Of a DNA stretch of 64,000 bases, positions 12,120 through 23,493 are shown piece by piece. Positions within the stretch are counted from its first letter, which is position 1; every line of letters starts with the position of its first letter. The stretch is taken from positions 7,727,001 to 7,791,000 of the forward strand of contig JAILWY010000007.1 in assembly GCA_022113835.1 (NCBI GenBank), read 5' to 3'. This DNA comes from Atopsyche davidsoni (lineage: Eukaryota; Arthropoda; Insecta; Trichoptera; Hydrobiosidae). The position numbers and the translations under genes were made by a program. The notes below the pieces were generated by a model. The model was given only the letters and a program-made list of their open reading frames with translations, was not told where the DNA came from and did not search any database.

Positions 12120-12760
12120 CTTTCTACCGGGCATCGCTAGATGGAGAGTCCATCCCCCGTCACACGGCGCGGAAGCGAGACAACACTCGGTCCAGCGTGT
12201 GTGCCATCGTCCAGAGGAAAATACTTCTGCATCCCTCTTGAGTATCCCTACAGACGCACGCATCGGAGAGGGACGACGCGCAACCCCGGCCATACGAGCA
12301 CCACACGCTCACGCGTGGACCTCTCACTCACACGCGCCCGGGAAATCTCACACGGGATGAGTCGCTTACTGCGTTTACCGTACTCTAAAAACGGTCAGAC
12401 TTCTCGCACGTGCGGGCGAGTGGATGTCGCATCTCGCTCTCGCGGCGGTCTAAGCGCGAGCGAAATAACCTTTGGCCACTCATCGGACCTCGCGCGGCGG
12501 AAACCCCCGAAGCGGTTCGGGAGCGAGCGAGACGGCACGGCGAGACAGCGGGCGCGGCGTGCGCGAGAGCGGGACGGCCGGGGACAGATACGCGGTCGGC
12601 GGCGGACAGTGGACCGCGGGCAGACGGTGTGGGACAGCGGTCGCGAGCGGACCACAGGCCCACGATAGCCGCTGCCAGCGTCCGCGCTCTCGGCCACCCC
12701 CGTAGTATTCTGTTCCACAACAGACTTGCGTCGAGCGCCCCGCCGCGACCACCGGTGTTT
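12120..12760 (+). promoter_or_regulatory. GC/CpG-rich putative promoter of the BCL11 gene
   Basis: This is the longest GC-rich block of the window, with frequent CpG, GAGAG words and CTCAC/CACAC tracts. It lies directly upstream of the AT-rich leader and first coding exon. Long frames are open in several phases on both strands (up to 175 codons on +). This is the signature of stop-codon depletion in CpG-rich DNA rather than of a protein. No TATA box or strong Inr/DPE pair could be fixed, so the transcription start remains open, probably 12650-13250. Confidence 0.5.
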
Positions 12761-13603
12761 GTTGTTGTATGCAAATTCTGAAATATTGCACAGTACAAAA
12801 TAAATCAAAATTCAAGGAAAATTCTGTGTCGTGTGATTTTTTCGGACTTTGCGGGAAAACTGAAGAAAAACTATTTTCCGTGAAAATTTTGACAAACATG
12901 CAAAAAATGAGACAGTGACATTGCAGGACGCCAGTTCGACGAGTTTTTTTTTTATTATGATTTAAGTTTTTTGTTGGAAGAATTGTCCGGAAAATTAACC
13001 GCCGTTATCGAAAAAAAAGGAAACAGAAATGTCGTATCTCGTTTCCTCTGCCGTTTATCTCCCAGATAAGATAAAATAGATAGCGCGCTGTGTTATGTTA
13101 ACAAAAGTAACCTTTCCAGGTAGACGGCCAAGCCGCCAGGAAAATCCAGGTGAAGAATTTCTAACGTTTCAGTGATTACGCGTTTAAATAAAACTATCAA
13201 ACTCGAGATAAAACAAAACAACCGACTATTAAATAAAAATTGTGAAACTTTGACAGTGCAAGAAAATAAACAATTGCCGGAAAAGTGCGAAAATGATTGT
13301 TGAGAAATCGTGAGGACGGATAAACATTTCCACGATGATGTTCGCCAAAAATCCCACGAAAATGTCCAAAGAGACAGGAAAAATAATGAGAACGAAGCGA
13401 AGAGTCTACAGCCACATCGCTAGATAAACAAAACTTTGAGGTTAAATTTTTAAAACAGACTTTTGAAAATAGTTCCTTCGAGCAGTTCAAAAAACTCGTC
13501 AAAAGTGCCTGCGAGGGAGGCCGCAGAAGACAGCCCCTCGGGACCGACTCCAGGCTCGCCTGACCATCTTCCTCGGGAGCAGGCGGACATCACCCGGTAC
13601 AAG
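12761..13603 (+). other. putative 5' leader (5'UTR) of the BCL11 gene
   Basis: AT-rich sequence rich in GAAAATT and GTGAAAA words, as is common in insect leaders, between the GC-rich promoter and the start codon. It contains several upstream ATGs, including a 6-codon uORF (13293-13313) and a 30-codon uORF (13335-13427). The reading frame of the main start is open back to a TAA at 13451-13453 but has no ATG before 13604. An acceptor-like TTTTTAAAACAG ends at 13458, so a spliced upstream exon cannot be excluded. Confidence 0.45.
13335..13427 (+). CDS. upstream ORF in the leader (30 codons)
   Basis: It starts with two consecutive ATG codons and ends with TAA at 13425-13427, 176 bp before the proposed main start. 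The predicted peptide is basic and has no recognisable motif. If this DNA is in the mature leader, the uORF would be expected to reduce initiation at 13604. Whether it is translated is unknown; it may be only an incidental ATG. Confidence 0.25.
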   Translation: MMFAKNPTKMSKETGKIMRTKRRVYSHIAR

Positions 13604-13640
13604 ATGCGAATCAAAATGCCAGCCGTCAGAATTGCGCAAG
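13604..13640 (+). CDS. BCL11-family transcription factor, first coding exon (N-terminus)
   Basis: Twelve codons (MRIKMPAVRIAQ) plus one base, followed by a strong donor (CAAG|GTAAGA), so the intron is phase 1. The single G joins exactly with the CG that opens the exon at 55341 to make an Ala codon. ATG 13604 has A at -3; ATG 13616 is an in-frame alternative. The same frame is open upstream from 13454 with a Ser/Pro/Glu-rich, protein-like translation but no Met. The true N-terminus could therefore be longer through non-AUG initiation or an upstream exon. Vertebrate BCL11A/B begin with a different short Arg/Lys-rich peptide that binds NuRD, and I do not see it here. The link to exon 2 rests on phase, strand and promoter context, not on homology of this short peptide. 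Confidence 0.6.
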
Positions 13641-14039
13641 GTAAGACGACGCCCGCCTCATGCCAACGTCCAAACATCCACCGAAAGCGTCCAAATGTCA
13701 CACTTTTTTCCGAGATTTTTAAATTACAATACAATTGCATTTTTTGTCCGCCTCATAATCTAACACCTATAGTCCCTGTAATATAAAAAAAAACAACAAT
13801 AACAAATGACAAATATTTTCTTGTTCATTTGAAAAAAAAGTCTTTTCAAGTTTGACCCGTGGACTATAAATTCTAAGGACGCGAAAAATAACTAAAAACA
13901 CAACAATACATTAATAACGAAAAAACGTTTTTTTTTGCTGCTATTTTTAAATAATATTCAAGTAAATAAGATATTTATATATTTATGATGAGCACAGTTA
14001 TATTGCAATAAACAACCTTCATGTATTTTTAAAAAAGCT

Positions 14040-14340
14040 TGCAAAGTGATGCACGCGGCTCTCCGGTACTTGTCGCAGGCGTGGGCGCCCGGGCCGGCGA
14101 GCCCCGCGGTGTTCCGAAGTTTTCGCTCTCACACTCGGCCCGGATAAAGTGACAAACTTATAATTGATGGTGTCCCGTGGATGGGGATATAAGAAGTGGC
14201 CCGGCTCGCTGGGCCTCGTTTGTCCCAGCTCGTCTGGCCGGGACAGATCTCGGCCGCACAATGGAGTGATTTGCGGCCACATATTTATCACGCCTGGTCT
14301 CGGACGGCGGCCCGTAGACGACGCGATTCCACAAAATGTA
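14040..14340. promoter_or_regulatory. intronic GC-rich island near the promoter
   Basis: CpG-rich sequence with GGATATAAG (TATA-like), CACAATGG (SOX-like) and TTGCGGCCAC (Runt-like). It lies 0.4 kb into intron 1, a common place for a proximal enhancer. Short frames on both strands overlap and are shadows. Confidence 0.3.
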
Positions 14341-15919
14341 CAAAAAATTTTATCTCAGTCTTGACGTTGATGTTTATATTGTAAGCTCCTCTATTTATTT
14401 GATGTGAGGATTTATTTTTAATAAAAAAATGCATATTCCGTCGGGCAATACAGTTTTATCGTTTACGATAATCAAAATAATAAAATACCTAAACGGTATT
14501 TTGCAGTCTTATAATGATTACATTGATTTGCATATGAAATCTAACTTTTTGACAGATAGGTATTTAACTAATACCTATTTGATCCAATAAAATTCTTTAT
14601 TTTATTATATACCTATTTAGATATATAAAAATATATTATTTAAAAATTTTTCCAACTATAATTTATTTAAAAAAAAATGACATCTGTTTCCTACAGTCAA
14701 AGCAAATTGCAAAAAATATTACCATTAATATATTTAATTTAAAAAATTCAAATCGTTGAGTCGTACAAACAATAAATCCCAGCAAGTTATAATTTTACAT
14801 TTGAATAAAATCAAGGATTTTCATTCACTTTCTTTATTAATAAATATATGTATAAGCCATTCGAAATTCGCAATCTAAATAAAATATTTATTGTTGCTTG
14901 CAATAGTGCATCTCCCTACTGTACTTCCATCAAGTAATAAATAAAATAGTAATTATTTTCAAGCTGAATTTATATCTTTATTGTGAAGGCATTTTCCATC
15001 TTGATTCAGATGATGTCTCTTGGTAAATAATTCATACAAACACCGGCCATATGCTTTGGTAATGCAAATAAAATTAATTAGACACCAGACGACCATATTG
15101 TGCGGACGGTGTTATTGGCTATTCTAATAAATAATATCCATGTAAACAAATGTATGGAAAAAAGATTTCCAGAATTCCAACTGCTTTTGTTTGAATCATC
15201 ATTATTTTTACACATTATAATTTAAAAATAACGATAGGCTTTTTTATCATCAGAATATTATTATAATGATATACTTAGATTGTTATAAGCTTACTGTGCC
15301 TTTTTATGTCATTGTGCTGCTTTTTACTATCTGCAACTGTTAATATTAGAAGTGTTTTCGAGCACCCATTAAGTGATCAAAATATTTTAAATTATTTCGT
15401 TGAATATAAAGAGTTCAGCTATATTATTATTGATAGAAAAAAAACGCATCCAAAAATTCAGACAAAACCTCTTAAATATTAAACAAATTCTCATTAAATT
15501 CTTTGATAGACGAAAAAGGCGATCAGATTTTATACAACATGAGTGAATCAGCATCATCGTTACTATTTTTGATGATTAAACAAATAAATTTTGAATAATT
15601 GTAAAAATGAAAACATAAAAAATAAAATTCAAAAGCTTACTCATTAAATTTTTTATCAAATTTAGCATATTATAATATTTTTTGTCAGTAGGACTCGATA
15701 TTGTATTAAAAGACATATTTTTTTAAAAGTAAAATTTTTCGTTGTTTTTTAACCGTTAAGATACCCGAACCTTAGTATTCTAAAGGTAAAATGGATAATT
15801 AGTATGTTATAGAGTAACATTAATTGAAAGACATAGGTCCAATTAAATAGATACCCCCACGTCACGGACGTCTGAAGGGCTAATTAAATAAAATAAACGC
15901 TCGAACATTTTCAGAACAC

Positions 15920-16140
15920 TTATTGAGAACTAGTTGGTGTGCCATTAGCTTGTTCAGAAAGCCGGCGCAATCTTGCGTCATCCCTTGGCCAGCCTCACCC
16001 CCTCGGAGACTCGGCACTTGTAGTAGACAAGGGCTGGACACTGGCGCGGGGAGGGGTGGTCAGCGCGGCCGCTGCCCCTGGACTCGCCGCGGGGGGATTT
16101 CAATGAGGACACTTTACAGTGGCGCCCCGGTCACTTGCTC
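15920..16140. promoter_or_regulatory. intronic GC-rich island
   Basis: A GC-rich block with GCCATTAGC (homeodomain-like) and a CGCGGCCGC core. No credible coding. From 14400 to 15900 the sequence is AT-rich spacer, apart from the octamer ATTTGCAT near 14527. Confidence 0.25.
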
Positions 16141-16839
16141 TTTGTTTTTTTTTTATTTATATAATCTATATTTTCTTAGATAAAGTAAACCTAGTATGTT
16201 TTTTCGATAGTAATTGAAAAAAATAAATCTTACGCTTGCTTTAAAATAAAATAATAAATTTACATAAAATTATATTTTTTTATCATTAGTATTAATTAGC
16301 GATTTGGTAAATATTGAAACTAATTTTTGTACCGAAAAGAGTTTATATGATAAAATAATGAATATATGTATATTGTTTAATCAATATTCGAAGCTTTATG
16401 ACACTGTTATTTACAACATATATTCATTGTTTTTAATTCTATTTGTATTTACTTTATTATTAAAACTTCAAATACAGGTACACTTAAGTAGTTGTTAATA
16501 TAAATTTGAATATACTCCTTATCCTGTCATTACTTACGTTGTAATTTTGGCAGCCATTGTTATTAGATTTTCTTAATTCGTGAGTATTTTGAATCTCTTG
16601 ATTTTTCGGTCCCACTGTTGGTGCCATCTTCAGGGATATCCCTAAATATGGTCTCAGTATCAAAATCGTAATATTGGGAGATTAAACATATAACTCAACA
16701 CAACACCCAAAAATGAAAGAAATTTCATTTGAATTATGCATTTACGTAACTTAAAATTGCAATACTTGCAATTTTTAAGGAAAAACTACCTTAAAGATTT
16801 AAATTTCTACGAATTAAAAAAAAAAAAAAAAAAAAAGAA

Positions 16840-17160
16840 AATTTAACCCTTTTCGCCTTCCCTGACTCGGGGACTATTCATGAACGCGGGGCTGCGCTGA
16901 ATGGACCGCTTGGTCAATATTATCCATCCACATCCTATTTAAGTAGCCCATTCACATCGCCCTGGCCGTGGCGGTGTTGACCCGGAATGTACCCGCTGGG
17001 GGGTGCAATTCAAATTGGCTGCGTTTTAGCAGAAGAGCCCCTTTTGTCAGTCCCCTGAATCCTACTTGCGCTGATATTGTGATAAGAACGCGCCAGATTT
17101 TTAAAAACCCTGAAATCCTGTAATAAGATTCAAAGCTCCGATTCTCTTTCATTAAATGAC
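16840..17160. promoter_or_regulatory. intronic GC-rich island
   Basis: GC-rich sequence following a poly-A run near 16820. It contains GGTCAATATTATCC, CCTATTTAAG (MEF2/TATA-like) and CAAATTGG. A minus-strand frame of 66 codons shows no domain. Enhancer role inferred. Confidence 0.25.
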
Positions 17161-18099
17161 GAACTAGTATGAATTTTTCGTCCTCGACTTACCATTACTA
17201 ACTAAATCATAGCGACGTGTTATTTACACTGAACGAGTCAATTATAATACTTTAAACATATTTGCATTTACAAATTAAAACTGAGACAAATATTTGAATA
17301 CTTTTAATCACCAAATATTTCTAATTTCATTAATGGTTCAAATACATAATTTTAAAGGTCAATAAACGAGAATCATTTTCATAGAGCTTAATTATTTCTA
17401 TGCTAGCGAATGTATAAATACTGAATACATAACCTGTTTAATAGCTCAATTAGTCATGCTTAATTGCTATCACTTTATTAATAGTTTTAATCTAGTGTAA
17501 TGATAATAATTTTCTTGTATGAAAACTTCCCAATGCAGTAAATTCTTTGAAGTACTAAAGCTTTTAATAGCTTATGACCCGCTACTCTCTACGCCCGGTG
17601 GTTCAAGCGAATCATCAGCTGGTCTCTTCGTTCTTGCTCTGAATGTCTTCTACGACCAAGAGCTTTTTCAAGTCGTCGTATTAACATTTAAAATAAAACA
17701 ACCAAAGGGCTCTTTACATATATACAGGGTGTTTCTAACTTTCTTACATACATTTTTTAAAGTATCGATTAAGGTATAATGACATATTTAAATAATAATT
17801 ATGAGGACTCTACATAATTAATGAGAACAAATGACGTCATCATAAATTCTGTTATAACAATAAATTTATGATCAATTGTACATATAATATAAAATAAATT
17901 GCTGCGATATAAATTATAATAATACTTTACTTAACGCGTATTTATCATAGCTTTTTATTAAAATAAATTTATAACTTAGTCTCTTTTTAATTAAAGTAAG
18001 ATATTTTAAAAACCTGACTCTTCAGAAAACTTCGTTTTAAATCTCTTCCGTAGCTACAGAAAAATTAATATATTTTAAAAGTTTTTATATATTTTAAAA

Positions 18100-18130
18100 G
18101 GTTAGGTTAGGTTAGGTTATGATAGGTTAG
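18100..18130 (+). repeat. interstitial TTAGG telomere-like repeat
   Basis: Four perfect GGTTA units in a row (18100-18119), then a degenerate unit and a further GGTTAG. TTAGG is the telomeric repeat of most insects, including Lepidoptera. Such a short internal tract can arise by telomerase-mediated break repair or from repeats that carry the motif. Two units also occur near 5750 in the opposite orientation. Confidence 0.7.
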
Positions 18131-19142
18131 TTTTCATGGTATGAGACCTGCACTGGTCATCAATACTGCACTTTGTTTTCCATGCTGTTTTTAAGTACAT
18201 TATATACTCGTATCCCTCTATTCTCTATAAATCCCTTTGTCGGGACTTTATTGAACAGTAAAATCTTAATCATCATCAACAATCATCAAGCAACCTAGCG
18301 CGTTCTCTATAAACACTAAACATGCAATAAATGTGCTATTTACAATGGGATATGACTGGAACCATAAAATGCCCATGTGCACCTCCATCGTAAAGATACA
18401 CTATAAGCTTTCACATCAATGCAACTATGTGGATGTGCTAAGCGAATAATTTAAATAATGGTGAATACAGTTCAGCCAGGTAACACTAGGTATTAATTAA
18501 GCTAAGTCGCAAATAATTATTTAATGGCTAAACATTGATAATAAAAATATAATGTATTTATATATAAATTTTATCTTCTGTCGTGTGCTCTAATATGAAA
18601 TATATTTGAAATTATAAGCTTTTAACGTTTAAATGTGTAAAAATAAAAGAATATTTTTCATTGTAATATCCAGAAGAAAGTACTTAATCAATAACTCTAC
18701 AATTTAAACCTTTAATTAAATTTTATTATTTTATTTACCTTACAATTGATTGATAGTAAAAATTGGCACGTTGCTATGTCAATGAATTAATTTTTCTGAT
18801 ACTCATATGTTATTATGCGATGAGCAACAACTATAAATTTTATCATTTAATAATAAATGTAATTTTGACTTAATAATATATATTTTTTAATAAAATATTG
18901 AGTATCCATAGGTACCCAGAATGTTTGTCTGTTATAAAATAATTATTTATTATCGGTAAAAAAATTAACTATGTCTTTTTTTTTTAATACTGCTTTTTTC
19001 TTTTCTTTAAGTTCTTTTTTAAATTGCAGAGCCACTGTAGACAAGGTAACAATGTCACGATAATCAAGGCTTGCTTGTTCAAAAATGGTACATTTCCCAT
19101 AAAAATAGGGGGTCCCTCATGATGTTTTTTAAACTAAGTATC

Positions 19143-19179
19143 TACGTAATAAACAATACAAAACGTAATAAACAATACA
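19143..19179. repeat. 19-bp tandem duplication
   Basis: The 16-mer ACGTAATAAACAATAC, followed by A, occurs twice with a 19-bp period. Each copy holds an AACAATA SOX/forkhead-like core. It is probably replication slippage, though duplicated binding sites are possible. Confidence 0.6.
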
Positions 19180-20419
19180 ATTTTTTTTTAAATTGATTTT
19201 GAAACACAACAACACAAAAATTATCCGGAAATAGGATTGATTAATGAACCTTAGACTTTTGTGAAAATGCGCTGCTATGACAAAGCCATTAAAAAATATG
19301 TTTTTCAGAAAATAATACATTACTTCTCTGGACGTTGTATTTGACTATTGGTATTAAACTGTTGTAAATTGTTCATTGAGACATGACAAATAATGTTTAT
19401 CATGACGTTAAATATAAATTTATTACTCATAAATATAATATATGTCTTTTGAAACAAACTAGTAATTTTTTTTATATATCTTAACTTACTGGTACAACAA
19501 TGTTTTCTTTTAAATGTAAAATACTCATGAAAAAGTAAAAGTGTTAATTGATATATGGTAATCAATCAAATATAAAAAACTAATTTATAAAGACAGTCAT
19601 AAAATTATTACTGATAAATATCAAAGAATTAACTAAACGTTTACAAAATTAAGAGTCACCCAAATGAAAAAATACTATTCTATAAAATGTCTCCAGTTAC
19701 GGTTTCGTTTCCACGGTCGACATTATCAATAAAAATTTAATTTGCATTGTAATTTTTATCTATAGTAGAAATTTAACGTCCAACACAATAAATAAACAAA
19801 CACGTTTGTGCGAATGTTATATAATATTTTTGCACATTTTTTTTCTCGAAATATTTGTCTTCCTTACAACAACATAATTCTATCTATTGTATTTCTGGCC
19901 GTTGCTTCAATTTGACCAATAACTTGTTTTAAAATGCAAACCAACTTTTCCTGGTGAATAAAAATATGGTTATTTAATAAACATTACATATAAGTGCATT
20001 CTTTATCTGATCCTTTGACCTAACCTCCTTTTACGGACCCACTATTATTTTACTTAACGGTTTACATCAACCGGTTTTAAATATATTGAAGTTTATATTT
20101 TCTTACAGTAAACGTTTAATTAAGCTTTTGTTATTTTACTAATAAAATTTTATTCGCAAATTAACTTAACTTTTGATATAGAATTATATTTAAAATAAAT
20201 TAGATTATCCATGACAAATGCACGTCAAAAACGTATCTTATCACTTGCAAAAATTTTACAGAATTCACGGATATCTTGAAGCATCAAGGGTCTGAATGAT
20301 AAATAATAAATGATTATTGTTTCATAAAGATCTTAATCAGTTTAATAAAAATCGTGACCTATTTCAATATCTGCAAATATTTATGTCATACATTTAATGT
20401 GATTTTAAATAGCTTTTAA

Positions 20420-20700
20420 TTTTACATCGGGCTGGATTTGCATAAACCTGTTTTGCGCTATGTTTTTATAAAAATAACCTGCTATTTTATCAATGCTCGG
20501 TTAATTGTCTGGTGCTTTGACCCATAAGAAAAACACGTTTAGGAAGCTACCCATTATTTAAATGAGGAGGACCCGTGCCGTTTTTTATGATCTTTGGCGG
20601 GTTAACATTATATCTTTTAACCCTCGGTGGTAACTTGTAGTATTTTTCTTTTGTTCGAATTTAGGTCATCCAGTCCACGCGCTAAGTTAAGATATGGGTA
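20420..20700. promoter_or_regulatory. intronic island with perfect octamer
   Basis: It contains ATTTGCAT (20436-20443), the POU-domain octamer, TTTTATGATC and TTTGGCGGG (E2F-like). GC enrichment is milder than in other islands. Regulatory role inferred. It lies directly upstream of a LINE relic. Confidence 0.3.
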
Positions 20701-20828
20701 TCATATATATGTTTTGTTATGTTATGTTGTTTTAGTTTTTCTCTATAGAGTTTGAAGCTTGGACACTTAAGATATCTACAAGGCAAAAAACAAGGCGTTT
20801 GAAATGAGACCTTATAGGAAAATCCACA

Positions 20829-21130
20829 AATTACCATGGGTTGACCACGTCACAAATGGAAGAGTCTTACACATATTACACAAAAAAATAACTAACAGTT
20901 AAAACGCATGAGATATCCTATTTTGTCTTTATTTTTCGAGATAATAAAAAAAACCTACAACAACAACTAATTGACCAAGGAAAAATCGAAGGAAAAAGGG
21001 GGGCATTGGAAAGAAGAAACTAACGTAAATACGGAATGGAAGTCAGGAGCACAGCCGAATTAGTTAGATTGGTCCAGGAAAAAGTTATATTTAGTAAAAT
21101 AGAAGCTACAGTCGCCGAAGTATTCTGGAT
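20829..21130 (+). mobile_element. non-LTR retrotransposon (LINE) 3'-tail relic
   Basis: Plus-strand translation gives LPWVDHVTNGRVL at about 20831, then, after a divergent AT-rich segment with stops, IDQGKIEGKRG and STAELVRLVQEK at about 20970-21100. These match the conserved tail after the reverse transcriptase of CR1/Jockey/RTE-type LINEs (W.DRVTN..VL, then GK.EGKRG..R and a W-rich or leucine-rich end). In-frame stops and frame changes show it is dead. It is related to the copy at 23278-23493. Confidence 0.65.
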
Positions 21131-22089
21131 AAATATAAAATTAATTATGTCCCTCGTATACACCAAAATAAAAAAAGTCAAATAATTTTTGCATCAAAGC
21201 ATCGATTTTTTCATAAGATTGTCATTTTTATCATCGGGCAAGACATCTTTAATCTCTGTTGATTGAAATGATTTCTGAAAAAAATAAATATTTATTTATA
21301 ACATTCCAATCTACACGCGTAAATGGAACTGCCCACCTTGCTTAATTATTCAAAGAACACGCCTTGAGGAGGATGATAAATTTGTCATGAGATTTCAGAG
21401 AATGATTAATTGCTGTATAAAAAAAATATTTCTAGAACAGATCAATATATCGACTCATCGTATAACATTTAAGTTCACCTGACCGCAAGACGACAAAACT
21501 ATTCCAATGAAGACATCACCCCATGTCATCATTAATAAACTCTTCTAATGTTATACTTCCAACAAAACTAGTCTACGAAGGTTAAGAGAATAGTTTCCGC
21601 TGAATTACTTATCTAAGCATAGTTTAGGGAATGATTCATAGCATAGTTTTTAATATTAAATTACGAAAGGATGAATTTATTGTACATTCAGTACTCAGTT
21701 CAATTGCAATTATGTAAAAAATAAAATTAGACCAGCGTTAAAAAATAACATATTTAAAGTGTATTCAAAGAAAGTAAAAATTTCTAATGAATTTAGATTG
21801 GTCAACTATCGTCACGTTTTGAAATGGAATACCATATGAGCCACAGGATATAATTCTATTGATAAGGCGATAGCCATGAGTACATCAGATGATAAGCATA
21901 TTTACAATTATATTTTTCTTCAGCACAGGTAAAGTGTGCCGACGCGCCGCTACACCTTGGCACCTACACACTCACAAGGTGACACAGGCAATCACAGATA
22001 AAACGTTTTTGTTTACAAAAAAAAAAAACGTTTTGAAATATCTGCCGATAATTGTTGATGTTGCGCTCGCAAAAAATGAGTAATGGCCC

Positions 22090-22400
22090 GAGCACCTCCC
22101 TCTTAAGTTTCAAGCACTTTTTTCAGAGGACTTTAATGGGTAATTTATGCCACCGGCGTGCCGAGTGCGCGATCGGCTGTGGGTATATGCATATGAATGG
22201 TCGGCGACTCGGCCCGCGATAGCTTCGTGTAAACGTAAAAAGCGATATAATGATATGTTGCTCTAACTGCTTTTTGCTCCATTGGCTACACACTGAACTC
22301 ACACATCGGCACGCTATCACGGCACGGACGTGCCCGTGATCGTGTACCTACGGGCACTTTTACACAGGCCAGGAACTGCCAACCCAGTTTGCGCGGCCGC
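22090..22400. promoter_or_regulatory. intronic GC-rich island
   Basis: It contains TTTAATGG and TAATTTATGCC (homeodomain/Caudal-like), TATGCATATG (POU-like) and CpG-rich flanks. Frames on both strands have no domain. Enhancer role inferred. Confidence 0.3.
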
Positions 22401-22709
22401 TTTTCAGCACTGGATCATAATTTCAAAATCAAACCCTCATGAAGCTTTTCCATAACGTAATATTAGCAGATTTATATAAAAGACTTCACCAATACAATAA
22501 GAGAATGAAAATTTAAAGAGTTAATGTTTGTACGGTCATTACGTATTTATAAATGTGTGTGTATTTCGGGATCATCATCAAGTCATAACTAAAAAAGTCA
22601 CAAGGATTTTTTTTAAATATAAATTATCAATCAACTATTACGCCCATAAAATAAAAAAAACAAAGTAAACAGTGGATATATTATGAGTTTGGTTCATTAC
22701 AATTTGCAT

Positions 22710-23095
22710 TGATTCGGAGGTCGTCTCGGTCCGACTCGGCGACACTTGAAAGCCACTGTCGCTAGCGCCGTTTAACGCACACACACGGCGCGAGGTACTG
22801 GAGCTCTATTGAAGTATGAAATTAGACGTGTACGGCGCACTCACACAGCCGCGCCACACACGCCGATGGATTTTTTATTCGCGAGCCGGGCCAGTGTGCG
22901 TGATTGTTCATGTGCACATGTGCACGCCGTCGCGGGTCGGTGTGAGTGTAAACATTTGACGCTCGAACGGCGATTGGTCCAGAGTGCTAGAAAGGCGACC
23001 GGTGGCCGCTCATTATTGGTCTGCCTCACAATGCGTACGAAAAGTGCTGGCAGCGACCATTGTCTCTTGCGCGGGCCTTGATTATTCCGCACTCC
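22710..23095. promoter_or_regulatory. CpG-rich island with CCAAT boxes, promoter-like
   Basis: A block of about 390 bp with dense CpG, a perfect 14-bp palindrome GTGCACATGTGCAC (22912-22925) and two inverted CCAAT boxes: GATTGGTCC near 22972-22980 and ATTGGTCTG near 23014-23022. GACCATTGTC (SOX-like) follows. This combination is promoter-like, but no convincing ORF follows on either strand. It could be an enhancer, a promoter for a non-coding RNA, or an alternative promoter of the host gene. Confidence 0.35.
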
Positions 23096-23277
23096 AAAAA
23101 CAACAAAAAATGTAACAGTACCCCCCGCTCACGTACATGCGGGCATGTACACAATGACAATCGCGTTTTTTCCAATAGTGGATCCGAAAAAGAACCACCC
23201 CGTTCGTCTTTGTTTTTTTTTTTTTTTAATTATTTAACAGTCGAGAAAAATCTTATAAAACTTATAGAAGAATCCTC

Positions 23278-23493
23278 AAGATACCATGGGTTGACCGTAT
23301 CACAAATGAAACAGTCCTGCAAAGAAAAATCTATGGAAAAACAGGCACTGAAGGGGGAAAACTAACGTGGATGCGGAAATTGCGTAGTGACTGGAAGTTG
23401 GGAGTACAGCCGAATAAGTATGACTGGCTCAAGACAAACATATCTTCAATGAGAAAAAAGAAGAATTTAGAACTAACCAAGGTTCTTGAATGA
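23278..23493 (+). mobile_element. LINE 3'-tail relic, second copy
   Basis: Plus-strand frame: KIPWVDRITNETVLQRKIYG, then LTWMRKLRSDWKLGVQP and YDWLKT, ending with TGA at 23491-23493. This is the same conserved LINE tail as at 20829-21130 (W.DR.TN..VL, then W...LR.W). Compared with the usual layout, the GKIEGKRG segment is altered or partly lost. There are no RT catalytic motifs upstream, so it is a 5'-truncated dead copy. Confidence 0.65.

Noticed and set aside
12141..12668. 175-codon plus-strand ORF in the CpG-rich block
   Set aside because: Frames are open simultaneously in several phases on both strands, the translation is Arg/Ser/Gly-rich without any domain, and the position fits a promoter. 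It is a GC-content shadow.
17720..17760. ACAGGGTGTTTCT as a transposon end
   Set aside because: Such words are common at ends of several insect elements, but no matching inverted end or coding remnant was found nearby.
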